Shown: positions 1-6,888 of the stretch, piece by piece
Numbering within the stretch: the first letter of the stretch is position 1
How the letters are laid out: each line of letters begins with the position of its first letter
From: Acinetobacter marinus
GTDB lineage: Bacteria; Pseudomonadota; Gammaproteobacteria; Pseudomonadales; Moraxellaceae
Length of the DNA stretch: 64,000 nt
Direction: 5' to 3'
Assembly: GCF_900096915.1 (NCBI RefSeq)
Contig: NZ_FMYK01000003.1
Coordinates: 372,001 to 436,000, forward strand
The notes under the pieces: generated by a model
Told to the model about the DNA's origin: nothing
The model's input: only the letters and a program-made list of their open reading frames with translations
Databases searched by the model: none
Position numbers and translations under genes: made by a program

Positions 1-21
1 TATTGTTTCGAGGCCGGTTCG

Positions 22-53
22 AAAAAAAAGCAGATCGGTTGATCTGCTTTTTT
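22..53. terminator. Bidirectional rho-independent terminator
   Basis: An 8-bp stem AGCAGATC/GATCTGCT with a GGTT loop is flanked by an A-run on the left and a T-run on the right, so it can end transcripts in both directions. It lies just beyond the 3' end of the minus-strand hydrolase gene. It probably also ends whatever gene lies left of the window. Confidence 0.85.
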
Positions 54-83
54 GTGTAGCACCTGTCCCGTCCTAAATAAAGT

Positions 84-2132
84 TTAAGGGTTATACAGTC
101 CAAGCTCTTGCAAATGCAGGCGCAAGATATGGCGTACTTCAAGCACCGCCTCTGGGGTGAATTGGATCGAATGTCCGCCTTTGATGATTTTCTCCGACTG
201 TGCACCGTCGATATGCGCACTGTGATACGGCACAATACCATCGGTGATCTCATCAGGATTGGTGGAATCGGTATCATTGCCCATGATCAAATGATATTTC
301 ACATGGCTATTGATTTTGGTATCACCCGTAATTTTTGTGAAAGCAGATTTTTTGCTCAGATCACTTGGTCCATTTTGCAAAAAGTCTTTGCCAATGCGTT
401 CCATCACCGCTTGCGCTTCATCATCTCCCAAGCCTGCTTTTGCTGTGGTTAATGCTGCTTTTAAAAAGTTTTGTGGTAAGCGAATAATTTTTCGAGCAGC
501 GAGGGTAAACCAGCGATCAGCAAAGTCGGTGCCATGAAAAGGTGAAGACACCAAAATCGCCCGATCAAATGGTGGCGTTAAAGCATGCATTTTAAAGCGT
601 TGCTGAGCAGCCCCCATGTTTTTGATTTTTTTGAAATCTTTTTGATCTTCGGTTTGTAGATATTTCATGATAGGCTGGGTGTAATCCGCATCACTAATGA
701 GCAAACGTGCAATCACGCCACCCATACTGTGACCAAGTAATACCGCATCTTTCGGTGGTTGATTGGGATAGAGCTTGGCAACACCATCAAAGGATTGCTT
801 GAGCAACGCATAGATTTGATAACGACTTTCCATGATCGGCATGTTGGTCGAATAAAACACTTGCCATACTTGGTAGTGCTCACGCAACACGCTATCGCCC
901 ATAATATCATTGGTCATGGTAATCCATGCTTCAGGACTACTGGCAAGACCATGAATCATCACAATAATTTTTTTGTTCGGATTGTACGGCTCAAGCATAA
1001 ACAAGTGCGGCATGATCAGATCTTGCTCACGATCAAGTAGCGTCAAATAGCCCGCCGCACCGAGTTTATTATTGGCAAGCCAGAGCCCGTAAGGCGCAGA
1101 GAAATTTGCCGCCAAAGGGTAAGTGTGTTCATCAACTTTAATGTCTTGATATTTGTTGGGATCAACTGCGTTGATGATCAACTCTTTGCTTTTGAGTACG
1201 GCATCTACAGATTCTCGTTGCTTAGGTACAACCACAATGGTTGCTGGTAGGTTTTGTGCTTGATGAATATTGGGGTGATCATAAATATTTTGCAGATTTA
1301 AGAATGGATCGATTTTAAATTCGCTAAATGGTTTTTTATCCGATTTTTTCAGTTCAATGGCAAATTCAGAGCCAAAACCATCACGACGACTCACCGAGCG
1401 TAGACCAGAGAAGCTCAAATTGTAGGTGCTAATCAGGCGCTCAACATCATCTTTTTTCAGGCTTGGGTATTGCTCTAAGTTGATCAAATAGGTGCTATCA
1501 CCAATGGTCATTTGCCCTTGGCTATATGATTTTTCTTGAATTTTTTGCTCGTTAAATTTATTGACCAAATTGGCGATGGCTTGATTATAAAAATCTCGCA
1601 CTTGCACTTGTCGGTTGTCAAACAAACGCTGGGTCGGTGGGCGCTTGGTATCAAACAAATAGGCATAACTATAACGGATGGCGTGATTTAAGGACTCGAG
1701 TTGTTGCGTGGTACATTGAATATACTGTTTGCCGAGCGTATCGTACTTGGCTTTTTGTTCATCATTGAGCTGATCTTGCTCTTTTTTGGCATGGGTTTTG
1801 GCAAAATCACAGTTTGAGGATTTGCTTAATTGAATCGCATGCGCAAGGTAAATCTCACTGGCTGCAGAGAGATATTGTTCATCAATGATTTCAGGGATTT
1901 GCGCCAAATCCTCCATGCATTGATTGGGATCATTGATACATTTTTTGGTTTCTTGTCCAGACATCGACAGGACATTGAGACTGGCTTCACTCAGCTCATC
2001 TCGGGTCAATATACTGTCACGTTCATTGCTGAGTGTAGTGCCGACTTTTTGTTCTTTAACACTCACCATTTGACAACCTGTCAGCGTGAGCATGCTTATA
2101 CTCAGCGAAAGCAGGAGTGTACGTTGCAACAT
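84..2132 (-). CDS. Large alpha/beta-hydrolase (lipase-like) lipoprotein
   Basis: Predicted esterase or lipase of about 682 residues. The N-terminus is a lipoprotein signal ending in the lipobox LTGC (Cys20), so an envelope location is expected. The C-terminal half carries an alpha/beta-hydrolase fold: HGLASS near residue 392 (oxyanion region), the nucleophile elbow GHSMGG near 466, and a late GGHS near 653 that could supply the catalytic His. The first ~350 residues, rich in charged and Gln/Asn residues, match no domain I recognise. The ATG at 2132 is preferred over the upstream TTG at 2147 and ATG at 2144 because GGGG sits just before it and it gives a canonical signal peptide. Substrate unknown. 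Confidence 0.8.
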   Translation of the reverse strand: MLQRTLLLSLSISMLTLTGCQMVSVKEQKVGTTLSNERDSILTRDELSEASLNVLSMSGQETKKCINDPNQCMEDLAQIPEIIDEQYLSAASEIYLAHAIQLSKSSNCDFAKTHAKKEQDQLNDEQKAKYDTLGKQYIQCTTQQLESLNHAIRYSYAYLFDTKRPPTQRLFDNRQVQVRDFYNQAIANLVNKFNEQKIQEKSYSQGQMTIGDSTYLINLEQYPSLKKDDVERLISTYNLSFSGLRSVSRRDGFGSEFAIELKKSDKKPFSEFKIDPFLNLQNIYDHPNIHQAQNLPATIVVVPKQRESVDAVLKSKELIINAVDPNKYQDIKVDEHTYPLAANFSAPYGLWLANNKLGAAGYLTLLDREQDLIMPHLFMLEPYNPNKKIIVMIHGLASSPEAWITMTNDIMGDSVLREHYQVWQVFYSTNMPIMESRYQIYALLKQSFDGVAKLYPNQPPKDAVLLGHSMGGVIARLLISDADYTQPIMKYLQTEDQKDFKKIKNMGAAQQRFKMHALTPPFDRAILVSSPFHGTDFADRWFTLAARKIIRLPQNFLKAALTTAKAGLGDDEAQAVMERIGKDFLQNGPSDLSKKSAFTKITGDTKINSHVKYHLIMGNDTDSTNPDEITDGIVPYHSAHIDGAQSEKIIKGGHSIQFTPEAVLEVRHILRLHLQELGLYNP

Positions 2133-2357
2133 GGAATACCCCATCAAAAATTGAACAATTTCAGCCTGAGATTATGGCATTTTTTGCCAAAAAAACCAGC
2201 CTTTAAACCAAAATTTTAATCATTTGTTTAATTTTTTGTGTAACGTAGTGATATTGCCTGATGATACTCCGTGTGATATTACATGGCGATGATCAGATGC
2301 GCATCGGACTGACGGCTAAGCAACAAAGCAGTTGAAAGAAGGAGAAGGTGAGCTAAT

Positions 2358-3389
2358 TTAAAGCTGTGCACACAAATCCAGCAAACGGTTGGCATAACCC
2401 CACTCATTGTCATACCACGCAAACACTTTCACCTGACGACCAACCACCATGGTTTGGGTCAGATCGACGATCAAGGAATACGGTGAATGATTAAAATCAC
2501 TCGACACCAAATATTCATCGGTGGTTTGCATGATGTCGCTAAATTGCTTTTTTGAGGCGGTGATTAAAGTTTGATTCACTGCTTGGCGATCGAGTTTACT
2601 TTTTGCCACAAAGGTTAAATCAATCGCAGCGACATTGATGGTTGGCACACGGATGGAATAGCCATCAATGCGATGTTCCATATGTGGCATGACTTGTTTT
2701 AATGCACCGAGTGCACTCGACGTGGTCGGAATGATGTTTTGTCCCGAAGCACGAGCACGGCGCAGGTCACGATGGGCATGATCGAGCACCGATTGATCGG
2801 CTGTCACCGCATGAATTTCGGTCATCAGGGCAGTATCAATACCAAAAGCATCATCCATGATCTTGACCAAAGGCACCAATGCTTGCGTAGTACAAGATAC
2901 ACTAGAGATGATTTGATCGGTGGCTTTGATGTCTTGATGATTGATGCCGTAGACCACCGCAGCATCGACGCTATCAAATGGCGCCGCACCGATAATCACT
3001 CGCTTTGCGCCTGCTTGCAGATGTTTGCCTGCATCAGCACGGGAGCGAAACAATCCTGTACATTCCAGTACCACATCGACATTTAATCCATGTGCTATAT
3101 CAGACCACGGCAGATCAATGGGATCAGGATGTTGTAACAGTTGAATGTCTAAGGACTTCTGTGCGGTAGAGACCTTTAAGGTGCGTTGATCATTTTCCTC
3201 AACCAGCTCTGCCTGTCCTGCAAAACGCCCATGTGTGGTGTCGTATTTGAACAAATGCAGTAGCGTTTCGGCATCAGCAATATCGTTGATCGCCACGATC
3301 TGAAAATCATAACTTTGCGGATGCTCAAACCATGCCCGTAGCACATTGCGTCCGATCCGACCAAAACCATTGATGGCGATACGTTGCAT
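2358..3389 (-). CDS. epd: Erythrose-4-phosphate dehydrogenase / GAPDH-family enzyme
   Basis: NAD-dependent dehydrogenase of 343 residues. It has the N-terminal Rossmann motif INGFGRIGR, catalytic Cys166 in SVSCTTQ and likely catalytic His193 in EIHAV. INDIADA, DLRRARA and the C-terminal DFNHSPYS/DLTQT segment look more like E. coli Epd (erythrose 4-phosphate to 4-phosphoerythronate, the pyridoxal-phosphate route) than glycolytic GapA. A second, longer GAPDH is encoded at 15.9 kb, which supports a distinct role for this copy. A GAPDH activity cannot be excluded from sequence alone. The gene is divergent from mesX, with 302 bp between them. Confidence 0.75.
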   Translation of the reverse strand: MQRIAINGFGRIGRNVLRAWFEHPQSYDFQIVAINDIADAETLLHLFKYDTTHGRFAGQAELVEENDQRTLKVSTAQKSLDIQLLQHPDPIDLPWSDIAHGLNVDVVLECTGLFRSRADAGKHLQAGAKRVIIGAAPFDSVDAAVVYGINHQDIKATDQIISSVSCTTQALVPLVKIMDDAFGIDTALMTEIHAVTADQSVLDHAHRDLRRARASGQNIIPTTSSALGALKQVMPHMEHRIDGYSIRVPTINVAAIDLTFVAKSKLDRQAVNQTLITASKKQFSDIMQTTDEYLVSSDFNHSPYSLIVDLTQTMVVGRQVKVFAWYDNEWGYANRLLDLCAQL

Positions 3390-3691
3390 GGCAAACCTCG
3401 AAGAAAATGATGACGCAAGAAAAGTGCTGCCATGTTAAAGCAAAAGTGGCAAAAAACAAAAATGAAATCCCTTGCAAATGCACGATAGATGCAGAAATAG
3501 CGACTGGTGCAGATGATTCAGTGGAAAATTTAGGCATTTGAGGTGCTTAGATGGCTAATTAGATGGTTGAGGTGAATTTTATTCAGCTTTTTGTGAAATT
3601 AAGTCGTTTTTATTCATGTTGGATTTTCGGTATAAATAGCGGCATAGATTGATCCACTGTTTATCTCTCAAATTTTAGGGGCAACACTGCC
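3390..3691. other. Divergent intergenic region epd/mesX
   Basis: This 302-bp stretch holds no convincing gene. It contains a MetR-like dyad at 3573-3585 and a TATAAAT sequence at 3631-3637 that could serve as the -10 of mesX. I could not find a good matching -35. Confidence 0.4.
3573..3585 (+). promoter_or_regulatory. MetR-like site TGAA-N5-TTCA
   Basis: TGAATTTTATTCA matches the TGAA-N5-TTCA consensus known for the methionine regulator MetR. It lies about 105 bp upstream of mesX, the first gene of a methionine synthase module. The 8 fixed bases are expected about once by chance in a window this size, so position is the main support. Confidence 0.4.
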
Positions 3692-4684
3692 ATGACTCAG
3701 CATAATTCGAATCAAGATTTTACCTTTTCGATCAAACGCATTCGCTTTGACGAACATTATCAGCCGTCATCGAATACGCGCCTGACCACCAACTTTGCCA
3801 ATCTGGCTCGTGGCGAAAGCCGTCAGGAAAATCTGCGCAAGACTTTGGCGATGATTAATAATCGTTTCAATGCCTTAGCATCTTATGATAATCCGACTGC
3901 AGATCGCTATGCGGTAGAAATTGACATTGTATCCGTTGATATTGATGTGCAGGGCAATGGTGAGACTTTCCCGACCATCGAAATATTGCAACCGACCATC
4001 ATTGATCAAAAAACCAATCAACGCATCGAGGGTATTGTCGGTAATAGCTTTTCATCGTATGTGCGTGATTATGATTTTAGTGTGTTGTTGCCTGCGTACA
4101 ATCAGGATCAAGCAAAGTTTAGCATTCCTGAAAACTACGGTGATTTGCATGGCAAAATTTTTAAGTCATTTATCGCATCCGATGCATATCAAGACAAATT
4201 TCATAAAGCCCCAGTGATTTGCCTGAGCGTATCCAGCACCAAAACCTATCATCGTACCGCCAATGTACATCCAATTTTGGGCTTGGAATATCGCCAAGAT
4301 GAATATTCATTGACCGATGCTTATTTTGAAAAAATGGGTTTAAAGGTGCGTTACTTCATGCCGCCAAACAGTGCTGCGCCGTTTGCGTTCTATCATAGTG
4401 GCGATTTGCTCAATGATTATAGTGAGTTGGAGTTGATTGGTACGATTAGCACCATGGAGACTTTCCAGAAGATTTATCGTCCTGAAATCTACAATGCCAA
4501 CTCGAGCGCAGGTCAGACGTATCAGCCGAGCTTGAAGTATCAAGATTATTCATTGACGCAGATTGTGTATGACCGTGAAGAGCGCACGCAACTGGCGATT
4601 GAACAGGGTAAATGGACGGAACAGCACTTTATCAAACCGTACAAAACCATCCTTGAGCAATGGTCGAACAACTACGCCGTTTAA
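3692..4684 (+). CDS. mesX: MesX, DUF1852 partner of methionine synthase
   Basis: 330-residue DUF1852 protein. From published work on folate-independent methionine synthases, MesX is required together with the core-MetE-like enzyme MesD in Acinetobacter and some other aerobes, and the system is thought to depend on oxygen. Its biochemical activity is not established. No transmembrane or signal segment is visible, so it should be cytoplasmic. The ATG at 3692 begins MTQHNSNQDFTFSIKRIRFD, a start typical of the family. mesD follows 80 bp downstream on the same strand, which suggests co-transcription. Recognition rests on the remembered family and the fixed adjacency to mesD. Confidence 0.8.
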   Translation: MTQHNSNQDFTFSIKRIRFDEHYQPSSNTRLTTNFANLARGESRQENLRKTLAMINNRFNALASYDNPTADRYAVEIDIVSVDIDVQGNGETFPTIEILQPTIIDQKTNQRIEGIVGNSFSSYVRDYDFSVLLPAYNQDQAKFSIPENYGDLHGKIFKSFIASDAYQDKFHKAPVICLSVSSTKTYHRTANVHPILGLEYRQDEYSLTDAYFEKMGLKVRYFMPPNSAAPFAFYHSGDLLNDYSELELIGTISTMETFQKIYRPEIYNANSSAGQTYQPSLKYQDYSLTQIVYDREERTQLAIEQGKWTEQHFIKPYKTILEQWSNNYAV

Positions 4685-4764
4685 AACGGATACGCCATTT
4701 AACAACTGATTTATCGACGATTTTATTAAGCATTGAATAGAAGATATTGGATAGAAGATTAACT

Positions 4765-5796
4765 ATGAGCATTTTATTACCGACCTCAACCGCAGGCAGT
4801 TTGCCGAAACCATCTTGGTTGGCAGAACCTGAAAAACTTTGGTCACCGTGGAAGCCACAAGGCGATGAGCTGATCGAAGCAAAGCAAGATGCGCTGAGTT
4901 TGTCTTTGCATGAGCAAGTCCAAGCAGGCATTGATATTGTCAGTGATGGAGAGCAAACCCGTCAGCATTTTGTCACCACCTTTATTGAGCATCTGGATGG
5001 CGTTGATTTTGAAAAACGTGAAACGGTGCGTATTCGTAATCGTTATGATGCGAGTGTGCCGACCGTCGTCAGTGCGGTATCTCGTCAAAAGCCTGTATTT
5101 GTTGAAGATGCCAAATTCTTACGTCAGCAAACCTCACAACCGATCAAATGGGCGCTGCCTGGTCCAATGACCATGATTGATACGCTATATGATGCGCACT
5201 ATAAAAGCCGTGAAAAATTGGCGTGGGAATTTGCCAAAATCCTCAATGAAGAAGCCAAAGAGCTCGAAGCGGCAGGGGTGGATATTATTCAATTCGATGA
5301 GCCAGCATTTAATGTGTTCTTTGATGAGGTCAATGACTGGGGCGTGGCAACACTTGAGCGAGCCATCGAAGGCTTGAAGTGTGAAACCGCAGTGCATATT
5401 TGCTACGGCTATGGCATCAAAGCCAATACGGATTGGAAAAAAACATTGGGCAATGAATGGCGTCAATATGAAGAAGCCTTTCCAAAGTTACAACAATCGA
5501 AAATTGATATTGTGTCTTTAGAATGTCAAAACTCACGTGTACCAATGGATTTGATCGAATTGATTCGTGGTAAAAAAGTCATGGTCGGTGCGATCGACGT
5601 GGCGACCAATACAGTTGAAACGCCTGAACAAGTGGCTGATACCTTACGCAAAGCATTGCAATTTGTCGATGCGGATAAACTCTATCCATCAACCAACTGT
5701 GGTATGGCACCACTTCCACGTGCCGTGGCAAGAGGCAAGTTGCAAGCGCTGAGCGCAGGTGCGGAAATTATTCGTAAAGAGCTTTTGGGCAAATAG
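4765..5796 (+). CDS. mesD: MesD, core methionine synthase (MetE C-terminal-like)
   Basis: 343-residue protein equivalent to the zinc-binding C-terminal half of MetE, without the N-terminal folate half. It transfers a methyl group to homocysteine to make methionine. Candidate zinc ligands are in the MetE pattern: His211 and Cys213 (VHICYG), Glu253 (LECQNS) and Cys312 (TNCGMAPL). The DEPAFN segment near residue 177 is the conserved substrate region. The ATG at 4765 is used rather than the upstream in-frame TTG at 4747, because SILLPTSTAGSLPKP is the expected N-terminus. With mesX and the following flavin reductase it forms a probable module. The physiological methyl donor is not evident from sequence. 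Confidence 0.85.
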   Translation: MSILLPTSTAGSLPKPSWLAEPEKLWSPWKPQGDELIEAKQDALSLSLHEQVQAGIDIVSDGEQTRQHFVTTFIEHLDGVDFEKRETVRIRNRYDASVPTVVSAVSRQKPVFVEDAKFLRQQTSQPIKWALPGPMTMIDTLYDAHYKSREKLAWEFAKILNEEAKELEAAGVDIIQFDEPAFNVFFDEVNDWGVATLERAIEGLKCETAVHICYGYGIKANTDWKKTLGNEWRQYEEAFPKLQQSKIDIVSLECQNSRVPMDLIELIRGKKVMVGAIDVATNTVETPEQVADTLRKALQFVDADKLYPSTNCGMAPLPRAVARGKLQALSAGAEIIRKELLGK

Positions 5797-5814
5797 CTAT
5801 CGAGAATGTGATTT

Positions 5815-5920
5815 AACCCCTCTAAATCTCCCCTTAAAAAAAGGGAGACTTACTCGAATTCTCATCTGTATTAGATTCGTGTCTCCTTCCCTTTTTTAAG
5901 GGGAAGGTCGGGATGGGGTT
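5815..5920. repeat. REP-like inverted repeat pair (copy 1)
   Basis: Two similar units face each other: AACCCCTC...CCCCTTAAAAAAAGGG on the left and CCCTTTTTTAAGGGG...GGATGGGGTT on the right. Each unit also contains its own small hairpin. Related copies occur at 44273-44369, 52002-52039 and 55171-55265, always at or beyond gene ends. The form matches palindromic REP or MITE-like intergenic elements. Confidence 0.75.
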
Positions 5921-5984
5921 TTATTTGACCATCCTTCTTTAAAAAAGAGGGGGCGTCGTAAATTGTGTTTATGAGGAAAATGTG

Positions 5985-6503
5985 ATGGTTGAAGCAACAG
6001 ATTTTAGAGATGCAATGTCTTTATTGAGCAGTGCCGTCAGTGTGGTGACGACGGCAGGTGTGGCGGATCGTCATGGTTTTACCGCATCGGCGGTGTGTAG
6101 TGTTACTGATACGCCACCGACTTTGTTGGTGTGTATGAATCAATCCTCACGTTCGCATACACATTTTGCTGAAAATAAAATCCTGACGGTAAATGTGCTT
6201 GGTGCACAGCATCAACACATTTCCAATGTGTTTGCTTCTAAAATGAATTCTGATGAACGCTTTCTGCATGGTGAATGGACGACTTTAGAAACAGGTGCGC
6301 CTGTGTTAAACGATGCTTTGGTGAGTTTTGATTGTGAGATCGAGCAAGTGCAAGCGGTGGGGACACATGATATTTTTATCTGTCGGATTGTGGCGATACA
6401 GCACAATGCTGATCAGGAAAGCAAAAGCGATAAAAGTTTGGTGTACTTTAACCGTAGCTATCATCATGTTGGAAGAGTGGTGAAGCAGGTGGAAGTTGCT
6501 TGA
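5985..6503 (+). CDS. Flavin reductase-like FMN-binding protein
   Basis: 172-residue protein of the flavin reductase (DIM6/NTAB, PF01613-like) family. The N-terminal part has the typical VSVVTTAGVADRHGFTASAVCSVTDTPPTLLVCM, that is, FMN-binding elements followed by the conserved S(V/L)xxxPP. GRV near the C-terminus is also typical. The ATG at 5985 has GAGG eight bases upstream; a GTG at 5982 is the alternative. It lies downstream of mesD, separated by a palindromic repeat. I infer that it may supply reduced flavin to an oxygen-using step of MesX/MesD, but an unrelated monooxygenase partner is equally possible. Class is clear, role is inference. Confidence 0.75.
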   Translation: MVEATDFRDAMSLLSSAVSVVTTAGVADRHGFTASAVCSVTDTPPTLLVCMNQSSRSHTHFAENKILTVNVLGAQHQHISNVFASKMNSDERFLHGEWTTLETGAPVLNDALVSFDCEIEQVQAVGTHDIFICRIVAIQHNADQESKSDKSLVYFNRSYHHVGRVVKQVEVA

Positions 6504-6585
6504 ATTTGAGGCTATCATCGTCATTGCATGAATCTTCCATAACTAAATTGATTGTAATCGAGTGAGTTAATATTTAAATCGATTT

Positions 6586-6686
6586 ACTCGCCTCGCCACC
6601 TTCGGTGTCGAGGCGAGTGGGGGTATGGGGGCTTCGCCCCCAACCCCGCCCGCAGATTTCGGTCGCCACAGGCGACCGAAATCTGC
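6586..6686. repeat. GC-rich cluster of three consecutive hairpins
   Basis: Stem 1 pairs 6586-6595 (ACTCGCCTCG) with 6609-6618 and has an inner CACC-TTC-GGTG hairpin. Stem 2 pairs GGGGGC (6627-6632) with GCCCCC (6636-6641), extended by GGGG/CCCC outside a small bulge. Stem 3 is a perfect 16-bp stem, 6652-6667 with 6671-6686, loop ACA, followed by TTAAATCTTTT. G+C is far above the flanks. Stem 3 could act as a terminator. The three together resemble a mobile palindromic element or a structured RNA. Confidence 0.75.
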
Positions 6687-6755
6687 TTAAATCTTTTCAA
6701 AAATAAATCAGTCAACTTACATATTCCAAAACATCGTTGAACTCATGTAAAAACA

Positions 6756-6784
6756 TTGGTCTTGACCCAAAACTCCGTTATAAT
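6756..6784 (+). promoter_or_regulatory. Sigma-70 promoter of alaS
   Basis: TTGGTC (6756-6761) and TATAAT (6779-6784) are separated by 17 bp. The expected start of transcription is about 95 bp before the GTG start of alaS. Confidence 0.65.
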
Positions 6785-6888
6785 TTAGCGCTTTTACGCC
6801 TTCGTCTGCGTATTTTCATGTTTTGCGTGAAATTCGTATCGTCGATCAACTAATTTTTTGTAATGCCCAATCTATGGAGTGACTTGTA

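Larger units (their letters stand above)
6504..6888. other. Intergenic region with hairpin cluster and alaS promoter
   Basis: The 385 bp between the flavin reductase and alaS contain a GC-rich set of three hairpins at 6586-6686 and a sigma-70-like promoter at 6756-6784. No coding sequence is apparent. Confidence 0.6.

Noticed and set aside
1..25. GGTTCGA near the left edge looks like a tRNA T-loop
   Set aside because: No paired T-stem, no acceptor stem and no CCA follow; a terminator begins at once.
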